64,000 bases of DNA from the NCBI GenBank assembly GCA_019359215.1, contig JAHHHS010000027.1:1-64000 (forward strand). Direction: 5' to 3'. Shown here piece after piece: positions 7,728 to 18,033 of the stretch (position 1 is the first letter of the stretch; each line of letters begins with the position of its first letter). The notes under the pieces are model-generated. The model did no database searches and was not told where the DNA came from. It saw nothing but the letters and a program-made list of their open reading frames with translations. This DNA is from Nostoc indistinguendum CM1-VF10. GTDB lineage: Bacteria; Cyanobacteriota; Cyanobacteriia; Cyanobacteriales; Nostocaceae. The translations under genes and the position numbers were made by a program.

Positions 7728-9903
7728 GAGTAGCTAGTTGCAGCAAATGAGGGTTAGCAATCCGAATTACAGTCTCAATATCAATAATTTCTGTGATTTG
7801 TTCTTGAATTACAGCACAGAAAAGCACACCAGGTCTACTAGGAATACCTTTAATGGTTAGTGGTTCTTCCACAATATCAAGAATGCGATCGACTACTAGC
7901 CCAACGCTGAGTTCTGAGTATGGAGAGACAATAATTATTTGGAGCGTTTCTGCAACTGTCGCCAAAGTCTCATTATTAACGCGATCGCTATCAGAAAATA
8001 TCTTGTGAAGATCAATTAGCGGCAGAATTTGACCGTAAAACTGCAAAACATCCTGATTAGCAACTTTTTCGACAGCAGAAGCAAGGATCTCTTCCAGCCG
8101 AGATGCGATCGCCAGTGGAATGCCCATGCGTGCGCCTTGGGGGCCTTCAAAGAGTAAAATTGTTTGGCGATCGCCTGCTTGCTCTTGGCTATTTACAGCA
8201 TTTTCGCTCAACAACTGCTTTTGTTTGGCGGTTATACCAGTTCGGTTTGCTAGAGCAACAACATCAATAATTAATGCTACTGTGCCATCTCCTAAAACGG
8301 TGGCTCCTGCAAATAGGGATAGCGTCTTTAACTGTCTTCCCAAAGGTTTAACTACAATGTCTTGGATGTCTTCGATTCTGTCTACGACTAGCCCAAAGCG
8401 ATAGTTATCAACTTGTACAATTACCAAACTGAGTGTTTCTAAGTTGCTAAGACTATCCTGTTGCAACACTTCGTTGAGGTAAACCAAGGGTATAAGATTA
8501 CCCCGCAAGCGATACACAGGCACATCGTATAATATCTCAATACTATTGAATGCTTCTAGGCGTACTAGTTCTAGTAAACTCGCTTGGGGAATGGCATAAC
8601 AATCGCCTCCACTGGTGACAATCAATGCTGGAATAATTGCCAATGTCAACGGAATCTTGATTTTGAAGGTCGTTCCTTGTCCCTGTTGGCTGTAAATTTC
8701 AACCGTTCCGTTAATCTTCTCAATATTACTCTTGACAATATCCATCCCAACGCCCCGCCCAGAAAGGTAAGTTACCTGTTCAGCAGTGGAGAAGCCGGAT
8801 AAAAAAATTAAGTTCATCGCTTCTGATTCACTCATGGTTGCAGCTTGCACAGCGTTCACTAAACCAAGTTGCTGCGCTCGCCCTTTCAGCCGTTCTAAAT
8901 TCAAACCACGACCATCATCGCCAATTTCAATATTGACTTTGCCGCTTTCGTGAAAGGCTTTGAGAAATAGGCGTCCTACGCTTGGCTTTCCACAAGCAAC
9001 CCGCTCAACTGGTAATTCAATCCCATGATCGATGCAGTTGCGTAATAAGTGCGTCAAAGGGTCTTTAATTGTTTCAATAATACTTTTGTCTAGTTCAGTC
9101 TCTGCTCCCTCCATCTCCACCTCAACTTCTTTACCGGAAGCGATCGCCAAATCGCGGGTGACGCGAGGGAACTTTTGCCAGATGGAACTAATTGGTTGCA
9201 GTCGAGTTTTCATCACCCCTTCCTGCAACTGGGCTGTAAGTAGGCTTAGGTGCTGGCAAGTAGCAGCAAAACTATTATCCTTAAATTTTGTACTAAATCC
9301 GATTATCTGATTACGAGCTAAAACGAGTTCACCCACTAGGTTCATCATCTGATCTAGCAGATTAACATTGACTCGGATATAAGCAGATTCTGATGTTGTC
9401 GTTGATATTTCTGTGAGTTCGTTATTGACAGACTCACTACCTGCTGCATCTATTTGTGGCGTTTGTATATTAACAATAGGCTCATGCGATTGAGAGGGTT
9501 TTGGAGTCTGTTTAGTTTCTGACAATTGGGTTAGAGCTACGATCAGTTCTGAATAATCGCGATCGCCATCACGCTTTGTAGCTTGAATTTGAGACAGGAT
9601 TTGCCGAATGCCGTCAACTGTTTGTAGTAAAGTACTAATAATGTCAGGGGTGATTGCTAGTTGGCGATCGCGCAGACACGAGAGCAAATTCTCTCCAGCA
9701 TGAGCAAGTGATTCTAAATTAGGAAACGGTAAAAAGCCGCAATTTCCTTTAAGCGTATGGAGTGAGCGATAAATCCGAACTAATGCTTCTCCATTCGCAG
9801 ATGTTTTTTCTAGCTCAATAATATCGCCTTCAATTTGATTCAAGTTCTCATAGCTTTCAACAAGAAATGCTTCTATATCATCGTCAATTTCATTTAACTC
9901 CAT
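7720..9903 (-). CDS. cheA: CheA sensor histidine kinase with two CheW-like domains
   Basis: 727 residues. The N-terminal HPt domain carries the phosphorylated histidine H49 (SLHTLKGNCGF). A linker follows, then a dimerisation region, the ATPase domain (LLRNCIDHGIE N-box, GDDGRGL, GRGVGMDIV) and two CheW-like domains in series at the C-terminus (from CYAIPQASLLELV and from ARMGIPLAIASRLEEI). The usual P2 CheY-docking domain is replaced by a low-complexity linker. There is no receiver domain, unlike many cyanobacterial CheA proteins. It is the first gene of the minus-strand operon cheA-cheW-mcp-4HB-cheB-cheR. Targets are probably CheB and the response regulator at 10532. Confidence 0.95.
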   Translation of the reverse strand: MELNEIDDDIEAFLVESYENLNQIEGDIIELEKTSANGEALVRIYRSLHTLKGNCGFLPFPNLESLAHAGENLLSCLRDRQLAITPDIISTLLQTVDGIRQILSQIQATKRDGDRDYSELIVALTQLSETKQTPKPSQSHEPIVNIQTPQIDAAGSESVNNELTEISTTTSESAYIRVNVNLLDQMMNLVGELVLARNQIIGFSTKFKDNSFAATCQHLSLLTAQLQEGVMKTRLQPISSIWQKFPRVTRDLAIASGKEVEVEMEGAETELDKSIIETIKDPLTHLLRNCIDHGIELPVERVACGKPSVGRLFLKAFHESGKVNIEIGDDGRGLNLERLKGRAQQLGLVNAVQAATMSESEAMNLIFLSGFSTAEQVTYLSGRGVGMDIVKSNIEKINGTVEIYSQQGQGTTFKIKIPLTLAIIPALIVTSGGDCYAIPQASLLELVRLEAFNSIEILYDVPVYRLRGNLIPLVYLNEVLQQDSLSNLETLSLVIVQVDNYRFGLVVDRIEDIQDIVVKPLGRQLKTLSLFAGATVLGDGTVALIIDVVALANRTGITAKQKQLLSENAVNSQEQAGDRQTILLFEGPQGARMGIPLAIASRLEEILASAVEKVANQDVLQFYGQILPLIDLHKIFSDSDRVNNETLATVAETLQIIIVSPYSELSVGLVVDRILDIVEEPLTIKGIPSRPGVLFCAVIQEQITEIIDIETVIRIANPHLLQLATHG

Positions 9904-10531
9904 TGGTTAATAAAGTAAAGTTTTATATATCCTACTTTAATACTAATTTAATATTCAACCTCAGCAATCTCTATCTAAAGAAAGATGTTTGTCTTGTCTC
10001 AGGCTGAAGACATTATATTTGCCTTAATGATATAGTTAAGAGATAAGCAATTTTATCGTTGCTATTCAACTCAAAGTTTCAAAAAAAGTCGTCGTCAAGA
10101 CAGACAATCTTAAAAGTGGAAATAATGCAATCTTCAGTTTCTCAAATTTTACCAACCTTAGTGCTACTCAAACCATGTCAAGCAGCTATGCCTCAAAATG
10201 TATCTTAATGGCATGAGCCTGCGAGAAATCGAGCAAGTAACCGATATCCACCACACAACAGTTTTGCATTGGCAACGGATAGCAAAGCTGGAAATAGATC
10301 GGATTTCAAATACTTAACAAATTTTTAAAATTTTCCATTATTAAAATTTTTAGTTCCACAACATAGCATTATAGTTTCAGCGAGTTTGATAATTTTTCCG
10401 AGACTATCAGTTTTATTGATAATTGTAAAATTATATTTATTTAATATTTAATTCATTCCTTTTAATTAATAATGTAGGCTAATTAGCTTAAATCAAGAAT
10501 TATTAAGCTAAAGCACAAAAGGGCAAAACTG
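9904..10531. other. Divergent promoter region with a transposase remnant
   Basis: AT-rich spacer between the divergently transcribed cheA operon and the response-regulator cluster. It contains an IS1-like relic (10162-10317, listed separately) but otherwise no supported gene. Promoters for both directions must lie here. Confidence 0.6.
10162..10317 (+). pseudogene. Remnant of an IS1-family transposase (InsA-like HTH)
   Basis: An open stretch of about 51 codons reads LCLKMYLNGMSLREIEQV, DIHHTTVLHWQ and so on, matching the helix-turn-helix of IS1-family InsA proteins common in cyanobacteria. The zinc-ribbon part upstream is degraded and the catalytic InsB part is absent, so it is a relic. No inverted terminal repeats were found. 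ATG at 10198 gives 39 residues. Confidence 0.7.
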
Positions 10532-10897
10532 ATGGCAATGGTTTTGATTATCGATGATGCAGCTTTTTCTCGCAGAATGATCCGTAAGTTTCTGCAAATC
10601 GATGGTTATGAAATTATCGAAGCAACTAATGGGCGTGAGGGATTAGAAATGGTTTATAACCATAACCCAAATTGTGTATTAGTGGATCTTCTAATGCCAG
10701 ATATGGATGGGTTTGAATTTTTGAAAGCTATGCAAGATAAAGAATTAAAGATTCCGACCATTATCATTTCTGCCGATATCCAAGAAGGGGCACGCAATCA
10801 AAGCTATAACCTGGGCGCAGTCAACTTTATTAATAAACCGCCAAAAGAAAGTGAATTGCGAAAGGCAGTCCAGGAAGTTCTTAATACCAAGGAATAA
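10532..10897 (+). CDS. Single-domain response regulator (CheY-like)
   Basis: 121 residues forming one receiver domain: acidic pair D8/D9, phospho-acceptor D52 (VLVDLLMPDMDG) and the conserved lysine in FINKPPKE. No output domain, so it probably carries phosphate from a kinase such as the nearby CheA or the hybrid kinase. It is 6 nt upstream of the CheC-like gene, which implies an operon. Intact. Confidence 0.93.
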   Translation: MAMVLIIDDAAFSRRMIRKFLQIDGYEIIEATNGREGLEMVYNHNPNCVLVDLLMPDMDGFEFLKAMQDKELKIPTIIISADIQEGARNQSYNLGAVNFINKPPKESELRKAVQEVLNTKE

Positions 10898-10903
10898 GTT
10901 TTC

Positions 10904-11512
10904 ATGAATGTGACAGCAGAAGAACTGGATGCCCTACAAGAGTTAATTAATATTGGAGTTGGTCGAGCAGCAAGTCTACTTAATGAAATGGTAGACTCTC
11001 ACATTCGTCTGAAAATTCCGGTTGTTAAAGTCTTAACTGCTACCGAAGCATATCAAGAATTAACAAAACGATTTCATGATGAGGCTTTGGCAGCTGTAAA
11101 ACTACGTTTTACAGGCTCTTTCCATGGCACTGCTAGCTTAATTTTTCCAACTGACAGCGCCTCAACATTAGTTGCAGTGCTTACAGGCGAAGATCCATCG
11201 GCTGACCTAGATGCGGTCAAAATTGGCACGTTGAGCGAAATTGGTAACATTGTCATAAATGGGGTAATGGGTTCACTCAGTAATGTGTTAAAGAGGCATC
11301 TAAACTACACATTGCCTGTTTATTTAGAAGATACACTTGAAAATTTATTATTATCTGCATACGAGAGCGATTCAAAAATCTTACTGGCACAAGCAAGTTT
11401 CACAATTGAACGCTTTGAAATTATCGGAGATATTATTTTAATCTTTTTGGTGGGTACTTTTGATGCCCTCATCACTGCAATGAAGGACGAAATGGGAATA
11501 ATACAACAATAA
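10904..11512 (+). CDS. CheC/CheX-type CheY-phosphate phosphatase
   Basis: 202 residues with two copies of the phosphatase helix motif ExxN: E13-N16 (ELINIGVGRA) and E112-N115 (EIGNIVINGVMGSLS). Proteins of the CheC/CheX/FliY family remove phosphate from CheY-like regulators. The gene directly follows a single-domain response regulator, its likely substrate. Both motifs are intact, which points to CheC rather than the single-helix CheX. This supplies the signal-termination step otherwise missing from the che locus. Confidence 0.88.
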   Translation: MNVTAEELDALQELINIGVGRAASLLNEMVDSHIRLKIPVVKVLTATEAYQELTKRFHDEALAAVKLRFTGSFHGTASLIFPTDSASTLVAVLTGEDPSADLDAVKIGTLSEIGNIVINGVMGSLSNVLKRHLNYTLPVYLEDTLENLLLSAYESDSKILLAQASFTIERFEIIGDIILIFLVGTFDALITAMKDEMGIIQQ

Positions 11513-11565
11513 TATAATATTAGCAAAAATCGGTAAAAAAAGTCTTAAAAAACTTTGAGAATACA

Positions 11566-13179
11566 ATGAATATAATTGAACAAGCTCAGGAAAAATTTAG
11601 CCTTTTAGATAAAATTCCTTTAGGAGCTTTTGTTCTACAGTCAGATTATATTGTTATCTTCTGGAATTGCTGCTTAGAGGAATGGACAAAAATTCCGAGA
11701 AGTAAGATGTTGGGAAATTCTATTCATGAATATTTTCCTCATCTAAGTCAACCTCGTTACGCTAGCCGTTTACACCAAATTTTTCAAGGTGGGCCTCCGA
11801 CAATTTTTTCTTCCCAACTGCATAAATATATCATTCCAGTACCCATATCCAAAGATAAATACCGCATTCAACACACAACTGTTACTGCTGTGTCTGCATT
11901 GGATGGAGATAGATTTTATGCTCTTTTTTCAATCGAAGATTTGACGGATTTAACCTTCCGAGTTCAGGAATATAAAAACCTACGCGATCAGGCTCTAGCA
12001 ATAGCAGAACAACGTCAACAGGCGAAAGAAGCTGCTGAGACAGCAAACCGTATTAAAGATGAATTTTTAGCAATTGTCTCTCATGAACTTCGTTCTCCTC
12101 TTAATCCAATTTTGGGCTGGGCAAAGCTACTGAAAAATCGCTCATTAAATGAAGCTACTACTGTGCGTGCCCTTGAGACAATCGAACGAAATGCTGAATT
12201 ACAAGCTCAGTTGATTGAAGATTTATTGGATATTTCTCGCATTCTCCAGGGCAAGCTAGCACTTAATTTAGAAACGGTTAATCTTATTTTTACTATTGAA
12301 GCTGCCTTAGAGACAGTGCAATTAGCAGCAGAAGCAAAGTCCATTCAAATTAATCTTTATTTGGATAGAGAAATTGGACAGGTGAAGGGTGATAGTAATC
12401 GTATTCAACAAATTATTTGGAATCTGCTCTCTAACGCTGTTAAATTCACACCATCCGGTGGACAAGTCGAAGTCTACTTAGAACAGATTAATTCTGAGGT
12501 ACAACTGAGAGTTAGTGATACGGGTAAAGGTATTAGTCCTGACTTTCTGCCATACGTATTTGAGTATTTCCGTCAGGCAGATAGTCGTACAACCCGAAGT
12601 TTTGGTGGACTAGGACTTGGTTTGGCGATTGTGCGCCAACTTGTCGAGTTACATGGCGGTACAGTGTCGGCAGAAAGCGCTGGAGAAGGACAAGGTGCGA
12701 TGTTTACAGTTTGCCTACCCGTGTTTGAACATCTGGAATTAGGAAGGGAAAATCAGAATGTATCAGAAGATTCCTATCCATCCTGTATGCTTTATGCTCC
12801 ACTAGAAGGAATACGTTTGTTAGTTGTAGATGATAATGCTGATACCCGTGAGTTTCTGGCCTTTCTATTAGAACAGCAGGGAGCAATCGTGACGATCGCA
12901 GCATCTGCCACTGAAGCACTGGCTGCAATTATGGAGTCAAAGCCAGATTTGCTCTTAAGCGATTTAGGTATGCCAGATGTTGATGGTTACACTTTGATCA
13001 GAAAGTTACGAGCAATGCCCGCCAATTTAGGTGGAGAAATTCCCGCAATCGCTCTTAGTGCTTACGCCGCAGAAACCACACAAAAACATGTTTTTACAGC
13101 CGGATTTCAACTCCATATTGCTAAACCAGCCGATCCTGCGAAATTGGTAGCTGCGATCGCAGCACTTGTTAAGAACTGA
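11566..13179 (+). CDS. Hybrid sensor histidine kinase (PAS-HisKA-HATPase-REC)
   Basis: 537 residues, cytoplasmic. A PAS-like sensor (about 10-130) leads through a short coiled coil to HisKA with H173 (VSHELRSPLNPILGW), a HATPase_c domain (NLLSNAVKFT, DTGKGI, GLGLGLAIV) and a C-terminal receiver with phospho-acceptor D466 (LLSDLGMPDVDG). No HPt domain, so transfer to the adjacent CheY-like protein would need a separate carrier or be direct. It lies 53 nt after the CheC-like gene on the same strand. The ligand is unknown. Confidence 0.92.
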   Translation: MNIIEQAQEKFSLLDKIPLGAFVLQSDYIVIFWNCCLEEWTKIPRSKMLGNSIHEYFPHLSQPRYASRLHQIFQGGPPTIFSSQLHKYIIPVPISKDKYRIQHTTVTAVSALDGDRFYALFSIEDLTDLTFRVQEYKNLRDQALAIAEQRQQAKEAAETANRIKDEFLAIVSHELRSPLNPILGWAKLLKNRSLNEATTVRALETIERNAELQAQLIEDLLDISRILQGKLALNLETVNLIFTIEAALETVQLAAEAKSIQINLYLDREIGQVKGDSNRIQQIIWNLLSNAVKFTPSGGQVEVYLEQINSEVQLRVSDTGKGISPDFLPYVFEYFRQADSRTTRSFGGLGLGLAIVRQLVELHGGTVSAESAGEGQGAMFTVCLPVFEHLELGRENQNVSEDSYPSCMLYAPLEGIRLLVVDDNADTREFLAFLLEQQGAIVTIAASATEALAAIMESKPDLLLSDLGMPDVDGYTLIRKLRAMPANLGGEIPAIALSAYAAETTQKHVFTAGFQLHIAKPADPAKLVAAIAALVKN

Positions 13180-13748
13180 TGTATCCAAGTAGCAGGAATA
13201 GCCTGTAGCGATCGCTGGTACTGCCGTCGATAAATTTAAGAATGACCCCCAGCAGTTTTGATTATAAGTGAAGAATTTTTACAAAATATAGATACTCTGC
13301 ATAAAAACAATAAGTAACCTTGATTCATACTTAACGTTAACATTTCAAAAGTATAGATTTTGCAGTTTACGGACAGGTATTAAGAAATATTGTTAAATAT
13401 TTATGTAGTATTTTAAATGCTAGACTTTACAAGCCAAAATTAACAAGGCTTTGAAATCTAAATTTCATAGTTTTATTGCAATTATTCAACTATACCACAT
13501 AGTTTTGTAGGTATTCTTGATTTTGACGACTAACTATTGAACGCTTACAAGTTTATTAATTTTTATACTTATGTCAAAGTTGTGTAAGATGATTTAGCAA
13601 ATCTTAACCTGTACAACAATCATATGAATACTTTTAAAGTGCTATTGCACTTTTCAAAATTCAATGCCAAGCTTGCTGAGTAAGTTAACTACCTAAATTT
13701 AGCTAACTTGCTTGTTATAGTTCTTACTTTAAACTTGGATAAACATTT
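13180..13748. other. AT-rich intergenic region
   Basis: 569 bases of AT-rich DNA with no supportable gene or RNA. It contains one HIP1 octamer near 13209 and presumably the lipoxygenase promoter close to its end. Confidence 0.55.
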
Positions 13749-15392
13749 ATGAAACCATCCCTTCCCCAAAATGATACTGACCCTACGAAACGCAAAAGTT
13801 TGCTAGAGCGCAACCAAGGAGAGTATGAATTTGATCACGATTTTTTAGCGCCTATGGCGATGCTTAAAGATGTGCCCTCTAGCGAAAATTTTTCTACTAA
13901 GTATATTGCTGAACGCACAGTAGAGTCGGCAGAGCTTCCTATAAATATGTTGGCCGTTAATACCCGTTCTTTATGGGACCCTTTAGATGAATTGTAAGAC
14001 TATGAAGACTATTTTCCAGTTTTGCCTAGACCTAATGTCATCAAAACATACCAAACTGATGACTCTTTTTGTGAACAACGGCTTTGTGGGGTAAATCCTC
14101 TTGTTTTACGCCGCATTCAGGAGATGCCACCTGGCTTTGCGTTTACCATTTCAGAACTGCAAGAGAAGTTTGGTAACTCTATCGACTTAGTAGAAAAACT
14201 TGCAAATGGAAATTTATATGTAGCTGATTATAGAGCGCTTGCATTTGTTAAAGGAGGTAATTACGAGAGAGGTAAAAAGTATTTACCAACCCCTATAGCT
14301 TTCTTTTGTTGGCGCAGTTCTGGTTTTAGCGATCGCGGTCAACTTGTACCTATTGCTATCCAAATAAACCCTACAGATGGTAGACAAAGTCAGCTAATTA
14401 CACCTTTTGATAGCCCTTTAACCTGGTTTCATGCCAAGCTTTGTGTTCAAATTGCTGATGCTAACCATCATGAAATGAGTAGCCATCTTTGCCGAACTCA
14501 CTTTGTTATGGAACCCTTTGCTATTGTCACAGCCCGTCAACTAGCCGAGAACCATCCCCTCAACTTACTACTAAAACCCCACTTCCGTTTCATGTTGGCT
14601 AATAATGACTTAGGTCGTAAGCGCCTAGTTAATAGAGGTGGCCCTGTTGACGAATTGCTAGCTGGAACTTTGCAAGAGTCATTAAAAATTGTCGTCAATG
14701 CCTATGAAGAATGGAGCTTAGATCAGTTTTCTTTACCTACTGAACTAAAAAATCGGGGTGTGGATGATCCAAACAAGTTACCTCACTACCCCTATCGAGA
14801 CGATGGTTTGCTATTGTGGAACGCAATTAAAAAGTTTGTGTCTGAATACTTGAAGCTATACTACAAAACTCCTCAAGATTTAACAGCAGACTTTGAATTA
14901 CAAGCTTGGGCGCAGGAATTGGTTTCCCAATCAGGCGGACGAGTCAAGGGTGTTCCTAATAGCATCGAAACATTAGATCAATTAGTTGACATTGCTACTG
15001 CGGTTATCTTCACCTGTGGCCCACAGCACGCTGCTGTTAACTATCCGCAATATGAATATATGACTTTTATGCCCAATATGCCCCTTGCTGCTTATAAACA
15101 AATGACAGCAGAAGGCGCTATTGCTGACCGCAAAAGCCTATTATCATGTCTACCACCGCCGAAGCAAACTGCTGACCAATTGTCGATTTTATTCATTCTG
15201 TCAGCCTACCGTTATGACAGACTAGGCTACTATGACAATAAGTTTGTAGACCCACAGGCTCAAGATATTTTAGTTACATTTCAGCAGGAGTTAAACGAAG
15301 TAGAGCGTAAAATTGAGTTGAACAACAAGAGTCGTTTAATAAATTACAACTATCTGAAACCAAGGCTTGTTACCAATAGCATCAGCGTATAA
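13749..15392 (+). pseudogene. Lipoxygenase interrupted by an in-frame stop codon
   Basis: One frame encodes a bacterial lipoxygenase of 547 positions, split by a TAA at codon 83 (13995-13997). The upstream part ends LWDPLDEL; DYEDYFPVLPRPNV continues directly after the stop. The first ATG-initiated part is 82 residues; any 456-residue downstream product would have to start at a TTG (14022). The iron-ligand pattern is complete: H241, H246, H251 (H-x4-H-x4-H) and H427/N431 (QHAAVN). The terminal residue, whose carboxylate binds iron, is Val (NSISV) instead of the usual Ile. Intact enzymes dioxygenate polyunsaturated fatty acids. The iron-binding core is still preserved, so the nonsense change is probably recent. 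Confidence 0.85.
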
Positions 15393-15444
15393 CTGAATAG
15401 TATTTCATTTAACGGAATTCGGGAAGTCCCTACTCTCGACTCTT

Positions 15445-15622
15445 AGCTCGACTTTATCCAAAATTAAGAGCTTGGTTCTCTTGATACGGCAAAACCCTAG
15501 CTTTTTAACAAAAACTTTTTCCATGCCACTGATTATGGGTGAAAACTAAAAAGTAAAACTACTGTCTTACAAAGCTTTCAGCGTCAGCTTGAGTGTTGCC
15601 AGAAAATCGATAAAGTCGAGCT
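15445..15622. repeat. 14-bp inverted repeat pair enclosing ~150 bp (possible MITE)
   Basis: AGCTCGACTTTATC at 15445-15458 has its exact inverse GATAAAGTCGAGCT at 15609-15622. The enclosed ~150 bp hold no gene. Size and termini would suit a miniature inverted-repeat element, but I see no clear target-site duplication, and the repeat could instead be a regulatory or RNA structure. Confidence 0.55.
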
Positions 15623-15645
15623 TAATAGTCTTTTTATTTAACTAA

Positions 15646-16533
15646 TTATAAATTTCTAAAATCAATCATTGTCTGACGATAAGCATCTGGCAATCCTGTA
15701 TCAAAACACTTCCCTTTAACAACATATCCTGTCATTCCCTCTTCCTGACACAATTTATCAAGGCAGTATGTTAACTGAAATTCGCCTCGTTCTCGGAAAT
15801 TTTGGTTGATGTGTTCTGCTAGAAAATCAAAAATTTTTGGTGTAAGTAAATATAAACCAAATATGCATAAAAACTCATTTTCTGCCATTCCCTCTACACG
15901 CAAATGCTGTTGTGCATACTCAATAGTAGGTTTTTCATAAAGTTGTGTAACTTCTATAATTGAGTTTAACTCTTGCCAAACTCCTGTTACACACCCGGCT
16001 GTATGAAGAATTTCTGCTGGCTTTGTAGTTAAGCTAACAACACTTTGATTAGCTTGTGTATAAACATTTAAAACTTGACTAGCACAAGATTTTGCAATGT
16101 CAGATGCATAAATGTGGTCGCCCAACATGAGCAAAAACGGCTCATCTTGCACCCAATCCTTGGCACAAAATACCGCATGGCCATAGCCTAATTGCTCCTC
16201 TTGCAATAGTATGGTAATTCTACTACCTAAATCTTCGAGATATCGGCTATATTCTTGATTTTGCGGTGAAAGGTTATCAAAAAATTCTTTTTTAAGTGGA
16301 TTTTTTAATAAATTTTCAAATATTTCTTTATCATCCGGTTGCGCCACAATCCCGACTTCTGTAATTCCAGCACTTATTGCCTCTTCAATAATTGCGAGAA
16401 TGACAGGTTTTGCCCTACCATCTCGATCAATGATCGGGAAAAGTTCTTTTTTCACAACTTTGGTAGCTGGAAACAAACGAGTGCCGAAACCAGCTACTGG
16501 AATCACAGCCTTTCTAACTTTATTTTTTTGCAT
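15646..16533 (-). CDS. galU: UTP-glucose-1-phosphate uridylyltransferase (GalU-like)
   Basis: 295 residues, the usual GalU length. It makes UDP-glucose from UTP and glucose 1-phosphate for polysaccharides and glycolipids. The nucleotide-binding loop is VAGFGTRLFPATK (13-25) with the following KKELFPI segment; LGDHIYA carries the metal-binding Asp. The usual proline before KE is replaced by Lys. Other sugar nucleotidyltransferases share this fold, so the exact sugar is inferred. Intact. Confidence 0.85.
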   Translation of the reverse strand: MQKNKVRKAVIPVAGFGTRLFPATKVVKKELFPIIDRDGRAKPVILAIIEEAISAGITEVGIVAQPDDKEIFENLLKNPLKKEFFDNLSPQNQEYSRYLEDLGSRITILLQEEQLGYGHAVFCAKDWVQDEPFLLMLGDHIYASDIAKSCASQVLNVYTQANQSVVSLTTKPAEILHTAGCVTGVWQELNSIIEVTQLYEKPTIEYAQQHLRVEGMAENEFLCIFGLYLLTPKIFDFLAEHINQNFRERGEFQLTYCLDKLCQEEGMTGYVVKGKCFDTGLPDAYRQTMIDFRNL

Positions 16534-16600
16534 AAATCGTTACTCCTCATCAGCTTTAAACCTCCCCTCCTCTCTGCGTCTTCCGGGCCTCTGCGCTTCG

Positions 16601-17782
16601 TTACCCCAACTTTTCAAACAAATCCGCCAAAATTACATTAGAAAACAAAAACCCTTGGGGATCAATCAAACGCAACCTTCCTTCTACAACTTCCACCCAA
16701 CCTTTCTCAAAATATCCTTGCAAACACTGGTAAATTTCTTCAACCTTCTCTTCCCCAAACCCCTGCACTAACGCCGCTAAACTTAAACCCTCCGCCAAAC
16801 GCAACCCCAGCATTAACGTTTCTAACAATACTTCGTTTAGGGGAGTCACATCACAATCAATCACACCGCCAGCTTGCACCCACTGGTAATACTCCTTAGT
16901 CTTGCGCGGACGAGTGAAGCGCTTCCCGTCAACATAACTCGCCGCACCCATACCAAAGCCATAATAAGGGCGGTTTTCCCAATAGACTCGATTATGCCTA
17001 CACTGATGGCCAGGTTGAGCATAATTGGAAATTTCATAATGCTCATAACCTGTACCAGTCAAAACTTGCTGTCCCATCTGGTACATTTTGACTGTGGTTT
17101 CATCCGTAGGCAAAGGAGTATCACCCGGTTTGTAATAACGACCAAAAGCTGTACCTGGTTCGATGGTAAGATCATAGATAGAAATGTGAGTGGGTACAAG
17201 CTCCACTGCTTTTTCTAAGGAATCCTGCCATTGATCCAAAGACTGATGCGGCAACCCGGAAATTAAGTCTAAGCTAAATTCGGGAATCTCGACTTGGTGA
17301 ATTAGTTCCACAGCCGCGAGAATATCTTCAACTGAGTGCGATCGCCCCGCCCTTTGCAATAATTCTGATTGAAAGGCTTGTACACCTAAACTTACTCGGT
17401 TCACGCCGACACTGCGATAGCCTGCTATATGTGGTAAATCAAAGGTGGCTGGGTCAATTTCCATAGAAATTTCTGCCCCAGAGGCAATACCAAAATGCTT
17501 CTCTAACTCTGTTATTATCCGTTGTAGTTGCTCTATTGATAGCAGCGAAGGAGTCCCGCCACCAAAGAAAATTGTCTTCAGGGGTTGACCAAATGCTGGT
17601 GTAATGGCAATTTCTTGACATAGTACCTCAACATATTGGCAGATAGTACCAGATGTTTCGCCCCGTAAGCGATCGCCCACAACAGACACCGGGAAATCAC
17701 AATAAAAACACCGCCGTCTGCAAAAGGGAATATGCACATACGCAGAACTCGCAATTCCAGAAATACTAAATTTTTGACTCAT
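16601..17782 (-). CDS. hemW: HemW-like radical SAM heme chaperone
   Basis: 393 residues. The radical-SAM cluster motif C21-x3-C25-x2-C28 in HIPFCRRRCFYC is followed by FFGGGTPSLL and the HemN C-terminal domain. The length and CxxxCxxC-F spacing fit HemW rather than the longer oxygen-independent coproporphyrinogen oxidase HemN. HemW binds heme and delivers it to target proteins. Convergent neighbours are absent; the 67-nt gap to the GalU-like gene suggests co-transcription. Intact. Confidence 0.88.
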   Translation of the reverse strand: MSQKFSISGIASSAYVHIPFCRRRCFYCDFPVSVVGDRLRGETSGTICQYVEVLCQEIAITPAFGQPLKTIFFGGGTPSLLSIEQLQRIITELEKHFGIASGAEISMEIDPATFDLPHIAGYRSVGVNRVSLGVQAFQSELLQRAGRSHSVEDILAAVELIHQVEIPEFSLDLISGLPHQSLDQWQDSLEKAVELVPTHISIYDLTIEPGTAFGRYYKPGDTPLPTDETTVKMYQMGQQVLTGTGYEHYEISNYAQPGHQCRHNRVYWENRPYYGFGMGAASYVDGKRFTRPRKTKEYYQWVQAGGVIDCDVTPLNEVLLETLMLGLRLAEGLSLAALVQGFGEEKVEEIYQCLQGYFEKGWVEVVEGRLRLIDPQGFLFSNVILADLFEKLG

Positions 17783-18033
17783 TTTGAGAAAAGTTTTAAG
17801 TTAAGCCAACTGCGAATTAGAAACAGTGAAAATTAATAGTTTATTTACAAGTTTTTGTCGTTTTACAACGAAACAATGAAAAATATGAAGATAAAAAGCT
17901 TTGGTTATAATAATTGCAGATATTGCCCTACTAAACCCTTAGTGTAAGTCAATATTGATTAGTTTATCTTACCGATGAAATAAAAAATACTTAACTTTAT
18001 CGGTGAACACAGTTGCAGGAAAACAAGACAACC

